A stretch of 64,000 nt of DNA from NCBI RefSeq assembly GCF_029784135.1, contig NC_073746.1, positions 20,136-84,135 on the forward strand. Reading direction: 5' to 3'. The stretch's first letter is position 1, and each line of letters begins with the position of its first letter. Both the position numbers and the translations under genes were made by a program. The DNA is from Toxorhynchites rutilus septentrionalis. Taxonomy: Eukaryota; Arthropoda; Insecta; Diptera; Culicidae. The notes under the pieces are model-generated. The model had not been told where the DNA came from, searched no databases, and worked only from the letters and a program-made list of their open reading frames with translations. Positions 34,224 to 45,117 of this stretch are shown here, piece by piece.

Positions 34224-34942
34224 TTAAGTCAAATATGCGCCGTTTTGTTCGATGACTTGTTCCCAACGAGATGCCAACTTCATAAAACCCCTGTTATAGA
34301 AGCTCGCTTACTTATTGACAAAAAACTCGGATAGCCAATTTTCACAGGCCTCTTTTGTGGCTAACTTCTGACTACCTAGCTCGTTGGCCATGGACAAAAA
34401 CAGGTGGTAGTCACTTGGTGCAAGGTCCGGACTATACGGCGGATGCAAAAGAACCTCCCATCCGAGCTCCCGGAGCTTCTGGCGCGTCACCAAAGAAGTG
34501 TGTGGCCTGGCGTTGGCGATTTTGTTGCGATTCAGCAGCGATTCACATGCGTCGATACGGTCAAAGATGTTTTTTGCGTCAACGTGTGTGGCACCCATAC
34601 ATCAAGCTTCTTTGTGAATCCAAGCTTCTTCAAATGGTTAATAACGGTTTGATGGCTTATCCCCAGCTCTTGGCCGATGGTACGGCTGCTACTATGCCGG
34701 TCTTTCTCGGCTAATTCAGCGATTTTGTCGCAATTTTCGACGACAGGCCTTCCGGAGCGTGGCGCATCTTCGACGACCTCTACACCAGAACGAAAACGTT
34801 GAAACCATCGTTGTGCGGTGGAAATGGAAACTGTATCGGGTCCATAAACTGCACAAATTTTATTGGCAGCTTGAGATGCATTTTTGCCTTTGTCATAGTA
34901 GTACTGTAAAATATGTCGGATTTACTCTTTATTTTGCTCCAT
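34224..34942 (-). pseudogene. mariner transposase remnant (copy 1)
   Basis: The ATG at 34942 begins the mariner N-terminal helix-turn-helix region, and the C-terminal catalytic part is recognisable at 34308-34530 ('ARPHTSLVTRQKL', 'YSPDLAPSDYHLF'). The middle, including the first catalytic Asp in 'TGDEKW' and the second Asp, is gone with the internal deletion. Frameshifts are also present. Confidence 0.85.
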
Positions 34943-34994
34943 ATTTGTGACACTATAACTCACGAACCACTTAACCAAACAAAACACTGTCAAG

Positions 34995-35121
<127 letters not shown>

Positions 35122-35538
35122 TACCTTTCCAACAAGCTGTAGTATTACTCGATACAATGAATACAACTAGAACTACGCGCTTACAACGACACCTCGCGGA
35201 AATACCGCAGGACTTTTTTGACAGCCTAATATATAATGCGTTTAACTGGCATACACATGCAAAAGTGGAGACGATATAGGAATATCATATTATATGTGTA
35301 TATAAAGCCGTGTATGCCAATATACGATGCTTCTTTTTACACTGATATTCGATTTGACTTGATAACAAACTAAATATAATGTACGTATATAATACCGCGC
35401 ATCGCGATATTAGGATGAATGTCATATCGATATACGACTTAGTCCATCAGTGATATCGAAAATCGTGTTTTTGCATTTTATACGATTTATATGCTACCTA
35501 GCATGTGCAAAAGTTATACAATTTAATGCTTGCTGGGT

Positions 35539-36567
35539 ACTCCATTACATAGAATAATATTTGACTAAACATGTATACATCAGTATACCTGAGCGAAAAA
35601 AGTGAAACATGCCGCGGCAAACCGATGTGGCGCTCAGACACTGTTTGACCGAAGCAAAACATTTGACACTTTTTGACAGATAAAATGTAATCAACGTGTA
35701 CTGTACAACGTGTGCTATTTGATAAAGAACACTGTTGCTGATGAAATATATTCGACATAACACACTCCTGCAAATATTAAATTCCATACGTTAAATATTT
35801 CAGTCATATTTTATCCATGTTGATGTTTGCCACTGTTGATAATTAAAGGGTGACAAACAAAATAGTATTAATTTTATCTGTCAAATATTTGACTTTCGGT
35901 TAAACAGTGTACGACCACCTTCAGTCTTTGTCTCACTACCGTGTAGGATTGTAAGCGCGAAAGTTTGCTTCTGGATGCATTCTCAGGATATACACTACGC
36001 ATATGCTCAGTGCAGAGCTTGCGTAGTTCATTCGCGATTTTTATTCTGTTTTATTGAAGCATCTTAAGGCTAAGTGCAAACTCTAAAAACTGATGATGAT
36101 GATATTTTAAATCAGAGAGGCTTCAAATTAAAAGAAATTTATTGATCTCTATAACATTGCATTTATTAAACTATGTATTAATGAAGCCGAAATTATTGGT
36201 GATTAATTGTTTGTGTATGTGTGTTTCGACGTGAACCATTTTTTTATACAATATGTGCTCATGGACAAAGTAGCTGAAAATAAACACTTCAACGGTCGAT
36301 TTCGGATTGGGTACATGATTTATGTGCAGTTCATCATTCACCGACTTGCGGTATGCAGTCGGCTTATAATCACCGTATCCGAGAGTAATTAATTCTCATA
36401 TTTTGGTTTATTTAAAATAATAACAATGAAAAACAATTTTGTAGTCCTACGTAAACATTGCAGTTGTGTCTTGGACACCACCCTCTATAATTTGACGATG
36501 AATCACAAGAAATATGTTAGATCATTTAAAGAGTACGTAGAAAAACTGTTCAACTTTCATATTCTGC
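35539..36567. other. Non-coding stretch
   Basis: No gene supported. 'tagtcctacgtaaacattgc' at 36441 resembles one end of the E-family elements (compare 23501 and 61603) but has no partner nearby. Confidence 0.4.
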
Positions 36568-36982
36568 CATTCCATGCCAAACCGATATAGTGGTTCTCAG
36601 ATTTTCGTGAAAAGTGGTAGGTTTGTTCTTAATCGCAAAACATTAGATCCGTATTTTTTTTATTATTTCTGTAGGGACTGTAGAGACATGGAGACAATAA
36701 AAAAACGAATCGAATCAATAATAACAAGAGCAGAACTCGGTGATTGGCGTTAATTTGATATGTCGATCATCTGAATCGGCCTAGTAGTTCAAAAGTTCTG
36801 AATTTTTGAAAGTCATTTTTGGAAAAAAAAAAGGGGGAAAATGTTTATTTTTCGGACCACCCTAAAATGGAAATGGTCATCCTAGTGAAAAAAAATACGG
36901 GTCTAATGTTTTGCGATAAAGATTAGACTACCACTTTTCACGAAAATCTGAGAACTACTATATCGGTTTGGCATGGAATGGC
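36568..36982. mobile_element. Fold-back MITE with ~93-bp inverted arms
   Basis: The left arm 'gccattccatgccaaaccga' through 'aacattagatccgtattttt' (36568-36660) is the near-perfect reverse complement of 36893-36982. The centre contains half of the 23.57-kb fold-back family ('atcatctgaatcgg', 'cggaccaccctaaaatgg'). It is therefore a composite: one repeat family carrying a piece of another. Confidence 0.85.
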
Positions 36983-37651
36983 TGTATAGGGAAGTTAAAA
37001 CCTATCCCGTTGTCACAATTTGACAAATATATTGGTTATAACGACGATATATTCATTTTGTTAGAAAATATAGTGACAAACTATTCGAACCATGATGATA
37101 CTTTATGACCGTATCACATGAAACGAAAATCTTTGCTTGGTTTCTAGACGACAACACCTTTGTTTTGTATTTTCTGTTGCAAATCCCCGAATAGAAAAAA
37201 AAGATATGACTGAATTTTGGTTTTTAAAAATAGGCTTGCAAATATTCTATAAACATAAATAAACAAATGAAAGTTTAAGAAAATATAATGTAACATATAT
37301 TGTAAAAATAGTACAGTTCATATGAAAATAATTAACATGCATTATATATACCATATTCTATTCTCTAAGACTATCCGTAGCTCTTGCACACTTTGTAAGT
37401 GAATGCTATCTTTGAGGAAGTCTACAAATGTTTATTAACTAAATATTATTCAGACAAGGCAAGATGTATCGTTGATTGATGATTCAATTTTCTTGTTGAA
37501 TGGCAATTTTTACAAACCCTACCAACAATTGTAATTTTGTTGAAGTATTCATAACCAATGAATATTCTATGTAAAATTCTTCATTTCAGAAATTGTATAG
37601 GTCATATATAGAGTCTATATTATTTGTAAACGAGATAATAACGTTTGATTA
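36983..37651. other. 3' flank of dlg5
   Basis: AT-rich intergenic DNA that should include the dlg5 3' untranslated region (minus strand, below 37652). Minus-strand AATAAA at about 37430 could be a poly(A) signal. No other feature seen. Confidence 0.4.
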
Positions 37652-40600
37652 TCATAAGTTTGTTGAAATTGGAACCCACAAAATTTTCTTCTGCTCGCTG
37701 TCGACCGCTGCTTTTATCTGAGTACACATGTGTGCAATATTTACACCGGAAATTACAACTGCAAATAAAAAAAAAAGTTATTTTGTGAAGCTATTCTGAT
37801 AACTAAAATTTCCAATACCAGAAATATACTGCCTATAGTCAGACTCTAGCTTCAAAGCATGTTCATACATTTCCTTAGCTGCCTTTGCAGAAATTTTGTC
37901 AGCTGAATAACGAGAATCCTTTATTTCTTTTATTTGTTTTGCTGTTTTAAATCGCAATAATAAAACAATAGGATAGATTTGATTGCGCTGTAGACGCTCG
38001 ACAGCAGAAATACACACATCCAAAATACAATGATGTTGCTAAAGGGAGAAAAAAATTTACTTAGTCAGTCAATTAATAATGAACAGCAATTGAACAGAGT
38101 TTCAAAATTCCAAATACGCACCTTATTATCAAGAATTGCTTGTACAGATGTGTATTCGAATATGCTGCCTCTGCGTCGATAATCTGCAATAGCATTGTTC
38201 TGAACACCACTTTCCATATCTTCTTTCGTGCAGCGCATTTGGTTTTGCTGACAACGATGAAAATGTTCAGGGAAATCAATACAAAGTTTTTCAATAACAC
38301 ATTCTGATAATGGTCCCAATACTAACACAGGGCGATATTTGTCTGAAAGTTCAATAGCAAAATCTCATATTATGTTTTTATATAAGTACATTTGTTATTA
38401 CATTCTAATCTTTCGACTCTTTGATAACTGGTTAGTCCATCATCATTCAGAGAACCTGAATCCACATAAAGACTAAGATGTGTATTGCTGAAGCTAGCTA
38501 GCTCTTTTGAATCTCTAGAAGAACTTCGTTGAGGTTTAATTCTTTTGAAGAATGAACGTCTCGCAGAAGTCGAACCTCTTCTAGTAGTTGCCTCAACATC
38601 CTGTAGATCACCCAACAATCTTAACTCTTCTTCAACTCTGAAAATAAAAATTAATATGCAGGTTACATACTATATGTTCATTTTTCCGCATAATTTTTTG
38701 TGTATATAGCGTACTTAAGTTTATTGGGAATTATCCCACACTGCAGTTTATGCCCATATTCATCCAATTTCCAGGCACGCCAGCGTCCTGGTACACCTCC
38801 AAACATAGTATTATCAACATACAACACCTCATCTTTGTTGAATGATAACTCGGAATCCCCGAGATCGCAATTTCTGTCGAATCCAACACGTATATATAAT
38901 GCGTCCCCAGGTTTATCCTTTATCTGGTTGAATCCTAAAAAATCAAATAAAATAAAATATTTCGTTTGTCTCTTCGACTAAATGGCATACTCAGAATGTT
39001 ATAGAGCACGAGAACTGTCACATTATCTGCTGGTTTCGCTATCTCCAATGCTGCATGCTCAGCTGTTGATCTTCGCAAATCTGCAGCATTGAATTCTAGA
39101 ATCTGATCCCCTACTCGTAGACCGGCATTATCGGCTATCGAATCTTTCTGCACTCCATGAACGAATATACCACATGCATTGCCTCCAACGAGACTTATAC
39201 CAAGATTAGAGCTTTTTCTTGTCTCAATGAATATTAGTCTGGGTTGTTCCTTATACTGACAATTTTGCGACGAATTCGTTCCTGTTTGTTGGTGGCTATC
39301 TTTATTCGACATTGTCTTTTGAGCAATTGTTGAATTCGCATTAACGGTCGTCGAATTAACCGGTGAAATAATAGATCTTCCTATTGCACGAGGTGAATTC
39401 TGTGGTGTAGGTGAGCTTGATCGTTCGATATTATCCTCGCTAGTTGTGAGATTATTGTAAATTTCCGGATTATATAACACAAGCATTGTGATGGAGTTCC
39501 CACATTGTCGTAAAACATGTGCAGCTAGCTCATACGTCGCTTTCCTCAAATTAATACCACATACTTCCAATAATTGATCACCAATGTGAAGTCCAACCTT
39601 GCTGGCAAGACTATTCTCACCGACGTTAGAAACGAATACTCCCCCACCATTCCCGCGGCAAAATATTTTAATACCTAATGACATTTCACTCTTGTCTATG
39701 TGTACGTACCGTAGTTCACCAATGTTGGGTTTTGTTCGCACATTGTAATCCTGAAGTGAACTTCGTTTATTCGCTGTACATATTCTGCCAGGTTCTAATA
39801 CTTGCACTTGAAATGTGGGGATGGGTGATGCTCTTTCTGAACTGCAATAATCGATTGAACCATTGCTTATCTTAATTCCACTTCCACGACTAGTGACACT
39901 TTGATTGGATGGAATGCGATATCCTTGATGAACTTTATTGCGAGGAAAAGTTCCTCCTTCATAGCTATGGGTTATTAATCCTGAGGGGACTTCTTCTTTT
40001 GAAGATTGAATTTGACTGTATCGATTATATGAATAATCTATTGATGAACCATGTGAATGGTGAGATATCGGTGGATGCCCAGGGAACTCTCCGGAAGGAA
40101 TTATATTCCCAGACGGACGTGTCGATGATAGGGTGTGTGAGTATACATTCGATGGTAGCGTTTGAATCCCAGGAAATATGGAACTGTAGCCAACTGGAAA
40201 GTTGGAATTTCCAACACTAGTGGCTGCGACTGGTCGATTTGAAGACGATGCATTACTAGCGTTACCTAATGATTGTTTCCTCATGTGTGAATGAGGTAAA
40301 GTATTTGCATTGTTTGTCATTGTTAGTGGGGAATTCTCCATATCAATACTTTCAGTGTCACTCGAATATTTTGAAAGATGTTTCGAAGTTTTGGAAGGCA
40401 TATACACATCAAAGCGATCTTTTGGCATGGTCTTGATTGCATAATTATGTCCTATTGGACTTTTGGGAAATGGTATTGAGGAATCTGCCGAATTATTCAC
40501 TTTAACCGGCATAAAATCAATTAAGCTCTGTTGTGCCTGCTGAAGCTCAATTTGTTGTCTATTGAAGGAGGAAAGATTCAAACTGTGTCGATTGACATTT

Positions 40601-43136
40601 AAATTATTGTGGTTATTACGTGGGTCGTATGTCGATGTTCTAGAATAAGAACTTTTGCTCCCAGGACATAAATTCGATTTCTGTATATTCATATCATAGC
40701 TATGTTTTGAAGATTGTAGGGTACGATTGATATCAATTTTTGATACCGGATTCGAATTACGTTTGTTAATGCTAGTGAAGCTTGCCATGCTCATACCGGG
40801 ATTGTTATTTGCAGATTGAGGTGATAATGGATTACAATCATTGGAACCAGATGTGGTGAAAAATGTATTACTCTCTTTGTTATCGAAAGGAATACTCAAC
40901 TTTGGACGCTCTTTTTTCGTCCGGTGTACAATCGTACCGACATGGCTTTCATTTGTATGCACCGTCATTGTGACACGAGGCCATGTTCCCCGAGGAACTT
41001 CTTGAGAATCTTTGGATTTTCTTTTCGACTTTTTCTCCCTGGTTTTCGTAAAAGTTGAAGCACTTAACACTTCTTGATCGTCGCTGTCCAAAACGGAGTC
41101 AAGTACAGCGATTGCGTCATTTTCCTGACAGTCTTTATGAATGCTGATGCTCATCTTATCTTTCAACTTCTGGAACATTCCGGTCAATTTCGATGCCGAT
41201 TTCGAAGATGATGGAGTACTCGCTATGATCGAATTCGGTGTGCTCGATGTAGTATTCATACTATAATGCATAGCAGATGGAAGGAAATGATTATTGCTGT
41301 CGAGATCTAAACTCAATCGATTCACAGAGTCTTTCGGATTATTTTCTTGGTTATTCGACGTGTTATCTGTTTGTGTGCAACTAGTGGTACTGCGCAAGTG
41401 TTTCGTCTTTAAGTTCAAAAGACAGGTTCCATGTGTATAGTCTACCAGATCTTTGACAACAATCAAGCTAAGACTATTGTTCCTCATATCATTGATCATT
41501 GCATTTATTTCATTCATGTTATTGACACAATCCATAGGTTTACCGTTAAGCGAAATAATTCTGTCTCCAACGCAAAGTCGTCCGTCCTTTGCACCCAACG
41601 AGTTAGAGTCTATTTTTGAAATATAAACCCCTGTTTCCAAATGTAAACCATGATTTTTGTTTCCATTAACAAAATTGATTTGTATTGGTAAAAGACGTTT
41701 TTCTGGGCGTTTTATTGTTATCGTGCATGTTGGAAGACTACCTTTCATTGCTTTGAAAATTTTTCGTTTCGAAAACGCAGTGCAATCTATGTTATTAATC
41801 TGGAATATGATATCATTAGGTAATAATTGTCCAGCAAAAACTGAATCGTGTTCTACTGAAACGACGTATGGACCAATATGAACGGCTGCATTATTATCAT
41901 ATTCCTCAACATCTTCACTTATAGTCAAGCCCCATTCAGAAATACTGTTTTGGAGAAGCGATGAGTCGATTTCAATAACTTCTATAGTATATTGTTGAAA
42001 TGTATCTAAGTCATATATAGAATCCAAGCTAACTGTGCTGTAACGTGAACTTCGAAAATTGCTTTCAACAGGGTTGCTAGATTGTTTGCCAGTTGTTACG
42101 TTATTGTTCATGTTATCTTTCAATATGTTTTGTGCTTCTAGGCGTTCTGTTAATTGTTCAATTTCCTTGTACGCTTCATCTTTATCTCTGATTGCTGCCA
42201 ATAATTTCGAAGTTGCTGTATCTCTTTCCTTCCGTATCTCATCACACAAATTACGGACGCTGTCACGTTCTTGGACTATTTTTTCTCGTTCAGATATCGC
42301 CCAATCCCTTCTTCCTTTCGCAATTTCAGTTTCTTGAATTGCCTTTGTTATTTCTCCTTTCGCTTTATCCAGTGCTTTTTTTAACCTTTCAATTTCTCTA
42401 TTCGCTGATTCTAAATTCTCAGTTACCATATCAAACTTATCTTTACTCTCTGTACGTTCTCGGTTCCAGTTGGACTCACTCGGATGTGAGAGAAATTCTC
42501 CTCTCCCTTTCAAAATGTCTATTTTGTCTTGTAATGCGGAGCACTCTTTTACGGATTCATCGCGACATCTCAATGCTGATTGTAATTCACGTTCTAAACT
42601 TTCGTTCTTATCATAAAGTTTTTGATTTTCTTTAAGTACGGTACCTCTTTCAGATAATACGGTTTCCACTTCAAGTTCCGTAGCTTTCAAAAGTTCTTTA
42701 TACTTATTTCGTTCTTTTTTTAGCTCCTCGCATAATTTTATGCAATGACTTGGATCGTTAACGAACTCATCGTAGCGCAAACGAAGATTGTCATATTTTT
42801 GCTTCAACATGTTATATTCATGATAAGTGCTGAAAAAATCGCCTTTTCCATTCTCGAGCTCTTTTTTGAGCATTTGAAAGTCTCGCTCTAGTCTAAAATG
42901 TAGGTAACCAATATGAATAAATGCGGTAAAGTAAGCTTATATTCATACCTTTGCTTTTCTCCAGACACGGTTTTAAATTGTGACATTACATCTCGATATT
43001 TTTCCTTTAGATATTCAATCTGTATTATGTGATCATAATCAGCTGCAATGTCTATGGAAATTTCTTATAGTAAACTATGGTAAGGTACAATTAAAAATTT
43101 ACCTCCTTCGTCACTGTTGTTTTCACTGGATGCCAT
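37652..43136 (-). CDS. dlg5: Discs large homologue 5 (Dlg5), MAGUK scaffold, 8 exons
   Basis: Minus-strand exons: 43136-43103, 43051-42949, 42892-38991, 38934-38715, 38637-38402, 38342-38122, 38038-37819, 37758-37652; sum 5043 nt, 1680 residues. The start is MASSENNSDEG at 43136; the end is 'KKILWVPISTNL'. Residues ~20-310 are coiled coil. PDZ1 is at ~341-440, PDZ2 ~443-527 ('HGLHLETGVYISKI'), PDZ3 ~1102-1189 ('LGIKIFCRGNGGGVFV'), PDZ4 ~1261-1344 ('NLGISLVGGNACGIFV'). SH3 is at ~1350-1422 and the guanylate-kinase-like domain at ~1499-1680 ('RPVLVLGPLSECV', lacking a kinase P-loop, as is usual in MAGUKs). A Ser/Asn-rich linker of ~570 residues separates PDZ2 and PDZ3. Dlg5 proteins are cortical scaffolds acting in cell polarity, junctions and signalling. 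The order coiled coil, PDZ x4, SH3, GK is diagnostic. All introns are 51-83 bp. A longer N-terminus with an upstream exon cannot be excluded. Confidence 0.95.
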
Positions 43137-43611
43137 TCTATATCAATCAACCAAAAAGAATAAGTATTCAATTCAAATTTTGTCGCACGATTCCGTCATC
43201 TGAAGTTCAATTAACTAGAAATGTGAAATAACATTACATGCAAGAATAAACACATTTTCATCAATTGATTGTAATTCTGAAATGTACAAATGTATATGAT
43301 CATGAAATCACGGCAGTTTTTTCGACAAGTATTTCAAGTCAAGTACAATCGTAAACAATAATCGTTGGCTAAATAAGACATTTTGTCATCGTTACGATTA
43401 TATTTATCTTGTTATTCGAAACTATGTTGATCATAAAATACCTAGTTTTATTCGCTTATACATGCAAACAATATACACATTCAATTACACAAGTCGCATA
43501 TATAGTTTAGATTAAACCATGAACATTTCCGAAAATAGCAAATTTGCAAAAAAGAAGGTTTAGTCCGAGAGTATACATATTTTGACAATTCATTCGACAT
43601 ACAGTGTTGGC
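43137..43611. other. 5' flank of dlg5
   Basis: 475 bp between the dlg5 start codon and the hAT-like element. It should hold the 5' untranslated region and core promoter. I see no clear TATA box. The hAT-like element and everything nested in it have been placed directly upstream of this short interval. Confidence 0.45.
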
Positions 43612-44094
43612 AAAGAAACTAGAGATGGGCAAACCGTTCATGAACTGTTCAAAAGAACTAGTTCACCAAAAAGAGTGAACGAACCAGGGGTTAGACATCA
43701 ATTGAATATAGGCTACCCAAAATCAAAATCAATATGGCGTCATTTGTTTACCAACATATCATTTGCGAGGATTGAAATCGTTGAAATCACGAAGATAGTA
43801 AAAATAAAGAAAAATGCGCTGCTTTATTTCTAACTGCATGAGCGATTTTCATATTTCGGTTTCACATGGAGGTGTTCACTTTTAACATGGAGTTTTAAGT
43901 TAGGCACTATTCGACTACATAACCGGACCGAGTTGTAAACAACAGTAATTGACAGAACCAAAGTGTCAGTGAACCGCAGCAATATTGGGTACACTGGCAA
44001 TATGAGGGATTTGACGTTTTAGTCATACCCCTGGAACGAACGGTCGTTCTTTTTTACTGGGCAACAGTTCACATGAACTGCTTACCCAGTTCAT

Positions 44095-44300
44095 AACGAA
44101 CTGTGAACGAAGACCGCTGGCTGAACTGTGTGTACAGTTCAGTTCAGAACGAACTGAACGGTGGACAATGAACTGTGTATGCAGTTCAGAACGAACTGTT
44201 TACGATGACCGCTGGCGGAACTGTGTATACAGTTCAAAACGAACTGACCGCTGGCTGAACTGTGCGTACAGTTCAGAACGAACTGTATATGGTGATCGGT
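44095..44300. repeat. Palindromic minisatellite of GAACTG...CAGTTC units
   Basis: About four units of 45-60 bp, each with 'gaactgtgtRtacagttc' (palindromic) and 'agaacgaactg', separated by 'gaccgctggc'. The pattern gives overlapping open frames on both strands with repeated 'FVLNCIHSS', which are artefacts. It lies inside the hAT-like element and continues its terminal GTTC/GAAC theme. Confidence 0.85.
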
Positions 44301-44306
44301 GTATAA

Positions 44307-44513
44307 GGCTAAGGTTACTTTGGATAGGAGTACGCACGAAAATTTTATTGTACGAATAGAAACAAACAATTTTGTTCGATAGAAGCTGACGAATACGAAC
44401 GAAGCAAGGGGGAAGCAATGTAACCACACCAATACAACTCAATGTGGTTGTTTAGCTTCACTATTGCATACAATTCGTACGACCACTTTTCTGCATCCAG
44501 TGTCACCGCCGCC
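44307..44513. mobile_element. 207-bp Harbinger-type MITE (copy 1)
   Basis: Starts 'ggctaaggttactttggat' and ends with the imperfect inverted repeat 'atccagtgtcaccgccgcc', flanked by TAA at 44304-44306 and 44514-44516. The same 207-bp unit in opposite orientation is at 60447-60653, also between TAA sites. TAA target sites fit PIF/Harbinger MITEs. Confidence 0.88.
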
Positions 44514-44627
44514 TAAGAGGTAGGCGAGCGAACGAGTGATAGACGAATGCTGCTGCAAGGTAAATAGTCCTCAAATTAACGAATGGAAACAAACGATAAC
44601 CTCATGAAATAATAAAAATAAGATGTC

Positions 44628-45099
44628 TGTTGCCACTGGGAGCACTGTTTGGGAAACGAGCGAAAAAGCTCAGCATGGAAAGCTCGAGAACCGAGAACTG
44701 TCAGCGGGACACAAACAGAAAACAAAGCGAAGGTGTATAGCAGAATAGCGGAGAAATTATTAGATTATTTGGAAAGTATAGTAGAATAGTTAGTAGAGAT
44801 TGAAATTGATTTGATTAGATAGGGATTATTGAGTGACTGGCACAGTAAGTACATATAAATAAGATTTGGAAGCTGACAATAATGAATTGTAATTTGAATA
44901 GGATTGTCAGCCGAAGCATTGCCGTCACGTATTTGAATTCAAAGATAGAAGACCGAAAAATGTAAGATGAAAATGCATATTGTTATTACATGAAATAAAT
45001 ATTTGAAAATTGCAGTTTAAAGCTGCTTCGCAACCACAAAAAGAGTTTTTAACTCGCACTGCGATCAGCTCGGAAAATCGGCCATTGTTCTCGCTAACA
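44628..45099 (+). repeat. BEL 5' LTR
   Basis: 472 bp, 'tgttgccactgggagcactg' to 'ttctcgctaaca'. The offset to the 3' LTR is a constant 6461 bases at every landmark I checked. Confidence 0.95.
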
Positions 45100-45117
45100 A
45101 ATCTTTAAAATTTTTCG

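Noticed and set aside
42059..42635. Plus-strand frames opposite the dlg5 coiled coil
   Set aside because: Shadows of a strongly supported coding exon on the minus strand.
44139..44442. Overlapping open frames with repeated FVLNCIHSS
   Set aside because: Artefact of the palindromic minisatellite and the 207-bp MITE; a copy of the second frame also appears at 60518 only because the MITE is repeated.
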